DNA from: Delftia acidovorans
Lineage (GTDB): Bacteria; Pseudomonadota; Gammaproteobacteria; Burkholderiales; Burkholderiaceae_C
Direction of reading: 5' to 3'
Length of the DNA: 64,000 nucleotides
NCBI GenBank assembly: GCA_031286585.1
Contig: JAITUC010000024.1
Span: 124,001 to 188,000 of the forward strand
The translations under genes and the position numbers were made by a program. Shown in pieces: positions 55,832-61,102 of this stretch (position 1 is the stretch's first letter; every line of letters begins with the position of its first letter). A model generated the notes under the pieces. That model did no database searches, was not told the origin of the DNA, and saw only the letters and a list, made by a program, of their open reading frames with translations.

Positions 55832-56215
55832 ATGTACATCGACAGCAGCAGCTTTCCCCTGGTCCGCATGGGCTACGAGCGCGACAAAGCCGTGCCCGTG
55901 GACCGCTTGCTGGAGGACTTCTCGGCCCTGCTGGCCCGTGGCCAGGCCTTTGTGTTCTTCAGCGACGGCGACATGGCCCAGGAGGAGCGCTCTCCCGAGG
56001 AGCGCAAGCAGGTCGTGCTGTGGATGAAGGCCCGCCGCCCCGAGCTCAAAAGCCTGGTGCGCGCCCTGGTCCACGCCGAGCCCGATGCGCAAAAGCGCGC
56101 CGAGGCCGAGGCCTTCGCACAGATGTTCGGCAAGGCCTGGGGCTATCCCATGCTGCTGGTGGCCTCCACCGAGGAGGCGCGCCAGCGCGCATGGCAGTTG
56201 CTCGGGTCCACCTGA
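55832..56215 (+). CDS. Uncharacterised small cytoplasmic protein
   Basis: This 127-residue protein has no signal or helix. It is acidic-basic mixed, with an N-terminal beta/alpha lead (FPLVRMGYERDKAVPVDRLL) and a C-terminal helical part; the FVFFSDGDMAQEERSPEERKQVV-type centre is the most conserved-looking part. CGGAGG lies 6 bases before the ATG. I do not recognise the family. It lies downstream of the SoxR-type promoter and 31 bp before an AraC gene, so it may be redox-stress regulated. Confidence 0.7.
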   Translation: MYIDSSSFPLVRMGYERDKAVPVDRLLEDFSALLARGQAFVFFSDGDMAQEERSPEERKQVVLWMKARRPELKSLVRALVHAEPDAQKRAEAEAFAQMFGKAWGYPMLLVASTEEARQRAWQLLGST

Positions 56216-56246
56216 TGACCGATTGACATGAACTGAGAGAAACACC

Positions 56247-57059
56247 ATGAATGCCGTGGATTCCGCCCTGCTCAAAGTCCTGCCCGAGGGGTGGGACCCC
56301 GACCATGTGGACCGCCCCGTGATCGTCCTGCCCATGCGGTCGGGCCCCGGCGACTGGGGGATGAACTTCCATGCCCACCGCAAGAGCCAGCTCATGGTCA
56401 CCCATGCGGGGCTGATCACGCTGGAGACCGATGCCGGCGTCTGCGTGGTGCCGCCGCGCAGCGCCGCCTGGATTCCGGGCGGCACCCTGCACCGCGTCAG
56501 CTGCAGCGGCGCGGCCAGCGGCTACGTGGTCTTTGTCGAGGCAGGGGCCGTGCGCCCCGTGCCCGGACCCTGCCATGCGCTGGCCGTCTCGCCCTTTCTC
56601 AGCGCGCTGCTGGACCGCGTGCAGGGCCTGCCGCAGGACTACGAGCCCGACAGCGGCGATGGCCGGCTCATGCAGGTGCTGCTAGACGAGATCCAGGCGG
56701 CGCAGCCCGAAGGACTGCACCTGCCCCTGCCGCACGACCGGCGCCTGCGCCGCATGACCAGCGCCTTGTGCGAGCAGCCGCAGCTGCAGGCGCGGCTGGC
56801 CGACTGGGCCCAGCGCATCGGCATGAGCGAGCGCAGCATGACGCGGCTGTTCCTGGCCGAGACCGGGCTCACGGTCAACCAGTGGCGCCGCCAGCTCCAT
56901 GTGCTCACCGCACTGCAAAAGCTGTCCGAGGGGCTGCGCATACAGACCGTGGCCGATGCCCTGGGCTACGAGAGCGCGCCCGCCTTCGTGACCATGTTCC
57001 GCAAGGCGGTGGGCACCTCGCCGCGCCGCTTCCTGGCGCTGCGCAGCGCAGGCCGGTGA
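56247..57059 (+). CDS. AraC-family regulator with cupin sensor
   Basis: This 270-residue transcription factor has an N-terminal cupin-type ligand domain (about 25-120, HAHRKSQLMVTHAG) and a C-terminal AraC DNA-binding domain (about 165-268, with IQTVADALGYESAPAFVTMFRKAVG). The target is unknown. It follows the unknown small gene by 31 bp and may share the SoxR-type promoter. It ends 12 bp from the convergent retron RT gene. Confidence 0.9.
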   Translation: MNAVDSALLKVLPEGWDPDHVDRPVIVLPMRSGPGDWGMNFHAHRKSQLMVTHAGLITLETDAGVCVVPPRSAAWIPGGTLHRVSCSGAASGYVVFVEAGAVRPVPGPCHALAVSPFLSALLDRVQGLPQDYEPDSGDGRLMQVLLDEIQAAQPEGLHLPLPHDRRLRRMTSALCEQPQLQARLADWAQRIGMSERSMTRLFLAETGLTVNQWRRQLHVLTALQKLSEGLRIQTVADALGYESAPAFVTMFRKAVGTSPRRFLALRSAGR

Positions 57060-57071
57060 GTCCTGGCGCCG

Positions 57072-59036
57072 CTACGAAAGCCGCAGTCCCAGGCCCAGCA
57101 GCACGGCAACGACCATGGCGCCGGCAAACACATCCCAGCGCCGTATGCGCCGGTAACGCAGGATGACGACCAGGACGATGCCGATCAGCGTGATCAGCCG
57201 GGCCTGGAACACCGTGCCCAGCACGAAGCAGATCATGATCTGCGCCCAGTAGGCCAGCAGGCCGGGCATGGGCGATTTCTGCGGTGGGGGCGGGCTTGCG
57301 GCCTGCACGGGCGCCGGCTGCGGGCTTGCTGCGCGGGGAGCCGGGCTGGCTGCCTGACGGGCGGCCTGCCGTTCCTCCTGGCGCTGTTCGCGCCGCTGCT
57401 GGTCGGTCTGCTCCAGCACGGGCGCTGCGGGTGCGGCCGGCTGCCACCAGGGCTGGCCGCTGGCCAGCGCAGGCGCCTGCCCGCTGGCTGCCTGGTGCCG
57501 GAACCTGGCCTTTGCCGATGGCACGGCGCGCGCGGCCGCACGGTCGCGCAGGCTGGCTTCGCGCAGGGCATCGTTCACCCGATCCACCGGGCTGCGCTGC
57601 AGCTGGCGGGCCTGCGCCAGCAGCCGGCCGCCCTGTACCGGATCGACCTGGTGCACGAACTGCGCCAGTCCCAGCAATTGCGAGGGCCGGGCTGCCTGCC
57701 CCTGCCAGTGCGCCGGCTGGCCCGCGCCGGCCTGCGTGGCGCGGTGCAGGGCGGCGCGCAGGCGCCTGCGCGTCTCGCGCGATACGCCGGGCTTGTCCGC
57801 GTTCACCACCAGTCCCGTGACCTCCTGGCGGCGGCCCTTGCGCATCACGCGCTCCTTGTCGGGGTGGGGCGTGAACCCTTCGTCGCGCAGTATCCAGCGC
57901 ACGCGGCCCAGCAGCCGGCCCACGTTGTCGCGTGCGGCCTCGCCCGAAGCAGAGAACGTCAGGTCGTCCGCATAGCGCGTGTACACAAAGCCCAGCTGCC
58001 TGGCCAGGCCCAGCAGGCGGCGGTCCAGGCGGCGGCACAGCAGGTTGGTGAGCATGGGACTGGTGGGCGCGCCCTGGGGCAGCACGCGCTCGCGCGCCTT
58101 GCCGCCGACGAAGAGCTTCTCGCCATCCACCTGCCAGGCCTGGGCGCGGTTTTCGCTGCACAGCAGGGCCAGGAGGGTGGCCATGGCCTCGCCATAGCCC
58201 AGATGCCGGAACACGCCCTTGATGCGGCCGAAGGCAATGCTGGGGAAGAAGTCCTTCACGTCGAGGTTGATGACCACGTCGCTGCCTGCATGCGGTGAGG
58301 CATTGCTGACGATGGAGCGCCCGGCCAGGAAGCCGTGCGCGGCATCGTGCGCGGGCACCTTGGCGAGGATGTTGTCCAGCACCCAGTACTGCGCGCGCTT
58401 GAGGCGCGGCATGGGCGCGGAGATCAGCCGCTCGCCGCCGGTCTTCTTGGGCAGGGTGAACGAGTGGTAGTGGTGGGTGCGGGCCACCTCGCGGTGAAAA
58501 CCCAGGAAACGCAGCTCGGCCACGGTGATGCCCATGGCATCGGCCAGCTGCGCCGCATCGGCAAGCTCCGGCAGGCCATGCCGGGCCAGCCTTTGCAGGT
58601 CGGCCTGCCGGCGTTCTCCGGCAGCAGGCTGTGCCTCATCTGCCTGCGGCCCCTGCAGGGCCGCTGAGACGCCGGGGCCCAGATAGCCCACGTGCGTGGC
58701 CCGTTTCGCATGCCAGGCCAGCGCCTTGTCATGGCGCTCCTGGGCCTGGCGGCGCTTGGTTTCCTCGCGCTGGGCCAGCGCCTTTTGCATGCGCTCCTTG
58801 CGCATCTGGCGCAATGCGCGCTCGGGGTCCTGGCGCACGGCGATCTGCTGGCGCAGCTCGGCCAGTTCGCGCTGCAGCTCGCCTTCGCGCTGGATGTGGG
58901 CGGCGGCCAGCTGCGGCTGTCCCTCGTCCTTGGGCCAGAAGCCCAGGCGCTGCATCTCGTCGAGGATGACTTCCTGTTTGCTCGATGCCTTGATGCGCTC
59001 GTAGATCTCGGCGCGTGTGGGTTGCGGCTGGCTCAT
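57072..59036 (-). CDS. Retron reverse transcriptase with C-terminal membrane tail
   Basis: This 654-residue protein makes msDNA from the ncRNA encoded just upstream. RT motifs include NLDVKDFFPS (257-266), LPQGAPTSPMLTNL (319-332), the catalytic RYADDLTFS (354-362) and the retron region-Y VTG (406-408). An Arg/Gln-rich helical N-terminal extension (about 1-115) with SSKQEVILDEMQRLGFW precedes the RT. A proline-rich linker (about 520-590) and two or three hydrophobic helices (about 595-610, 613-628, 635-652) follow. The start at 59036 lies 48 nt beyond a2. A typical retron RT is ~300-350 residues, so both extensions are unusual in size. Confidence 0.93.
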   Translation of the reverse strand: MSQPQPTRAEIYERIKASSKQEVILDEMQRLGFWPKDEGQPQLAAAHIQREGELQRELAELRQQIAVRQDPERALRQMRKERMQKALAQREETKRRQAQERHDKALAWHAKRATHVGYLGPGVSAALQGPQADEAQPAAGERRQADLQRLARHGLPELADAAQLADAMGITVAELRFLGFHREVARTHHYHSFTLPKKTGGERLISAPMPRLKRAQYWVLDNILAKVPAHDAAHGFLAGRSIVSNASPHAGSDVVINLDVKDFFPSIAFGRIKGVFRHLGYGEAMATLLALLCSENRAQAWQVDGEKLFVGGKARERVLPQGAPTSPMLTNLLCRRLDRRLLGLARQLGFVYTRYADDLTFSASGEAARDNVGRLLGRVRWILRDEGFTPHPDKERVMRKGRRQEVTGLVVNADKPGVSRETRRRLRAALHRATQAGAGQPAHWQGQAARPSQLLGLAQFVHQVDPVQGGRLLAQARQLQRSPVDRVNDALREASLRDRAAARAVPSAKARFRHQAASGQAPALASGQPWWQPAAPAAPVLEQTDQQRREQRQEERQAARQAASPAPRAASPQPAPVQAASPPPPQKSPMPGLLAYWAQIMICFVLGTVFQARLITLIGIVLVVILRYRRIRRWDVFAGAMVVAVLLGLGLRLS

Positions 59037-59087
59037 GCGGCCACCCCTGCAAGGCGGGCCCGGCCGGTGCGAGGCGGGCAAGAAGGT

Positions 59088-59099
59088 GGAGCGACGCGC
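59088..59099 (-). other. Retron a2 arm
   Basis: Plus-strand GGAGCGACGCGC is the exact reverse complement of the a1 arm at 59303-59314. In retron ncRNA these ends pair to bring the branching G near the reverse-transcription start. Confidence 0.85.
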
Positions 59100-59103
59100 T
59101 TCT

Positions 59104-59151
59104 CGTCGAAGAGCCCGCAGGGCTCACGGGACGGGAGCTGTTCGCTCGACG
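59104..59151 (-). other. Second hairpin between the msd stem and a2
   Basis: CGTCGA (59104-59109) pairs with TCGACG (59146-59151), enclosing GAGCCC-GCA-GGGCTC (59111-59125). It could be part of msd or a separate structural element before a2. Confidence 0.55.
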
Positions 59152-59224
59152 CCACCCCGCGACGGTATGCGTGTTTCGCTTGTGGCAAGCCACTCAGGAA
59201 AACGCATACCGTCGCTGGGGTGGC
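59151..59224 (-). other. Long msd hairpin
   Basis: GCCACCCC (59151-59158) pairs with GGGGTGGC (59217-59224), and GCGACGGTATGCG (59159-59171) pairs with CGCATACCGTCGC (59203-59215). The result is 21 bp with a single bulged T. A small apical stem GTGG/CCAC with loop CAAG lies at 59182-59193. Long stems of this kind are templates of the msDNA. Confidence 0.88.
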
Positions 59225-59227
59225 ACA

Positions 59228-59266
59228 GTGAAAACGGCGCCCGTGGTGCATGAAACGGCAGTTCAC
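59228..59266 (-). other. msr stem-loop 2
   Basis: GTGAA (59228-59232) pairs with TTCAC (59262-59266), with inner CCGT (59241-59244) and ACGG (59255-59258). Confidence 0.55.
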
Positions 59267-59268
59267 AA

Positions 59269-59287
59269 GGGTGGCGAAACACCACCC
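59269..59287 (-). other. msr stem-loop 1
   Basis: GGGTGG (59269-59274) and CCACCC (59282-59287) form a 6-bp stem; on the RNA strand the loop reads TGTTTCG, with the U-rich apex common in retron msr loops that the RT recognises. Confidence 0.7.
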
Positions 59288-59302
59288 GGATTGCAAGAGC
59301 CT

Positions 59303-59314
59303 GCGCGTCGCTCC
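59303..59314 (-). other. Retron a1 arm
   Basis: Plus-strand GCGCGTCGCTCC is the exact complement of a2 at 59088-59099. It begins about 30 nt after the stop of the SWIM gene. Confidence 0.85.
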
Positions 59315-59343
59315 GCGTGGCAGTGTAGAGCAATTGAAGCGGT

Positions 59344-61071
59344 TCACGCGATTTCTCCTTGTCCTGCGGCCTGCATCTGCGGGCCGGTCGGCTGGCGGGC
59401 GGCATCGAGCTGGGGCTGCGCCACCAGGCGCAGCGCAATCATGTGCTCGCAGGGCCCCTGGCGCAGCCGGTACTGCTGGTAGTGGTTGCAGCTGCAGCGC
59501 GCATCGGTCAGGCGCTCGTCGGCATCGAGTTCGAGCTGGGTGTCGAACAGGCGCTTGCCGTCGGCGCGCGGGATCTGCCCGGTGATGCGGCTGAACCCGT
59601 CCTTGCGGTCGATGCGGGGCGGGGCAATGTCCTTGCCGCGCACCAGGGCCAGCGCCTTGTCTTGCTCGGGGTTGGCGGGCTGCAGCTGCTGCGCCGTCAG
59701 CAGCTCGCGCAGCAGCTCGCGCCAGGCGTAGCGCCCGGCGTCCAGGTCGTAGACCGCGCGCCCGGCCTGCATCCAGCGTGTCATGGCCGTGTGGACCTGG
59801 GCCGTGGACAGGCCCGTGGCCTGGGCCAGATCCTGGGCGCCGGCCTGCCAGCACGACTGCAGTTGCCGGCCCACGGCCTGGACATCGGCAGGCGTGACCT
59901 CGGCCTGCGGCGCCATCAGGTGAAAGCGTGCGCTGGCGGCCCAGTCGTTCGCGCTCCAGCCCGACAGGCCCAGCGTGACCGTGACCAGGCCCAGCTCGAT
60001 CACCCAGAAGCTGGGCATGCCGCTGCCCAGCAGGTGCACGCGCACGCGCGTGGCCTGGGAGATCAGGCGCTCCAGCGTGAGCAGGCGGCGGCGCCCCCAC
60101 AGGCGGATGGTGCCGCCGCCCGCGCCCATGGCATCGCTGACGACGTGCGAGCGCCGGGTGGCCAGGCGCTCCTCCCAGGGCTCGAACACCACGGTGGGCG
60201 GCTGTCCCGGCGCCAGCTCGAAGCGCAGCGCGCGCGGGCCGTGGCGCTCGCGCCGGGCACGCAGCCGCGCGCAGATGTTGAACAGGTCCATGGGGTGCAG
60301 CTCCAGCACCGTGGCGGGCAGGGCCATGGCGCTGGAGACCTGCACGAAGCCGCGCAGCCAGCTGTCGGGCAGGTCGATCTTTTCCTCGCGCAGCGCGGGG
60401 TCGCCGCCCACCTGCACGGCAAAGCCCGCCGGGTCCAGCGTCAGCCGCGTGTCCCGGTAGCTGCGGATCTTCTGGAACTCCTCGTACAGGCTGGCCGAGT
60501 AGTCGATGTTGGTCGTGCCGCAGATGCGCTCGCCCGCATGCTCGAAGGCCTCGTGCCGGATGCTGACCGCGCAGTAGCTCGACTCGTCCTGGCTGAAGGC
60601 CTCGAACAGCAGCCGGTCCGGGTGCACGGTGATCACGGGGTCCAGCACGTACCAGGCGTCGCGGTTGGCCACGAACAGCCAGTCGAAGTATTTGCGCTGG
60701 GCCTTGTAGAAGGGGGAGAGCACCTGGTTGCGGGTCTCGCGCAGGTTCTTGAGTTCGGCGCTGATTTCCTTGGCGCGCGCCTGGGCGCCGCCGGTGTCGG
60801 CCATGAAGGTGGCCAGCATTTGCGCTTCGTGCTCCTGCAGCCATTCGCGGTAGGCCGTCTTGTCGCGGCCGCGCGTGCGCAGGTCGCTGACGACCACGCT
60901 GTGCAGCGCGGACAGCCCTTCGCGCACCTGCAGGTAGGCCGGGCCGTCGCGCCTGAGCAGTCCATCGAAGCGCGTGGGCGGGCGCAGCAGGTCGGGCGCG
61001 AAGGAGAAGGCCTGCTCGGCCGCCGTGTCGTTGACCTGCGTGCTGCCGTAGTACTGATAGCGAAATTCCAT
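59344..61071 (-). CDS. SWIM zinc-finger, winged-helix protein of the retron
   Basis: This 575-residue protein has a long N-terminal region without recognised fold, a winged-helix-like part (about 425-480) and a C-terminal SWIM zinc finger with C526-x-C528 and C541-x-H543. SWIM domains bind nucleic acid or protein. In type XIII retrons, as I recall the classification, a WHSWIM protein is an accessory or effector component. The ATG at 61071 is chosen because the upstream open frame overlaps the solenoid gene and is Arg-rich. It lies 31 bp after the solenoid gene. Confidence 0.85.
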   Translation of the reverse strand: MEFRYQYYGSTQVNDTAAEQAFSFAPDLLRPPTRFDGLLRRDGPAYLQVREGLSALHSVVVSDLRTRGRDKTAYREWLQEHEAQMLATFMADTGGAQARAKEISAELKNLRETRNQVLSPFYKAQRKYFDWLFVANRDAWYVLDPVITVHPDRLLFEAFSQDESSYCAVSIRHEAFEHAGERICGTTNIDYSASLYEEFQKIRSYRDTRLTLDPAGFAVQVGGDPALREEKIDLPDSWLRGFVQVSSAMALPATVLELHPMDLFNICARLRARRERHGPRALRFELAPGQPPTVVFEPWEERLATRRSHVVSDAMGAGGGTIRLWGRRRLLTLERLISQATRVRVHLLGSGMPSFWVIELGLVTVTLGLSGWSANDWAASARFHLMAPQAEVTPADVQAVGRQLQSCWQAGAQDLAQATGLSTAQVHTAMTRWMQAGRAVYDLDAGRYAWRELLRELLTAQQLQPANPEQDKALALVRGKDIAPPRIDRKDGFSRITGQIPRADGKRLFDTQLELDADERLTDARCSCNHYQQYRLRQGPCEHMIALRLVAQPQLDAARQPTGPQMQAAGQGEIA

Positions 61072-61102
61072 GTCCGATCGACTCCGTGCCTTGTTGCGGC
61101 GC

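Larger units (their letters stand above)
59085..59320 (-). ncRNA. Retron msr-msd non-coding RNA
   Basis: On the minus strand the order is a1 (59314-59303), msr stem-loop 1 (59287-59269), msr stem-loop 2 (59266-59228), a long msd hairpin (59224-59151), a second hairpin (59151-59104) and a2 (59099-59088). The a1/a2 arms are 12 bp of perfect complement. This is the canonical retron layout directly upstream of the RT gene. Exact ends, the branching G and the msDNA 3' end cannot be set from sequence alone. Confidence 0.88.

Noticed and set aside
57072..59036. Group II intron or diversity-generating retroelement RT
   Set aside because: No intron domain V/VI, no maturase or HNH region and no template/variable repeat; the a1/a2 and msd structures and the VTG motif indicate a retron.
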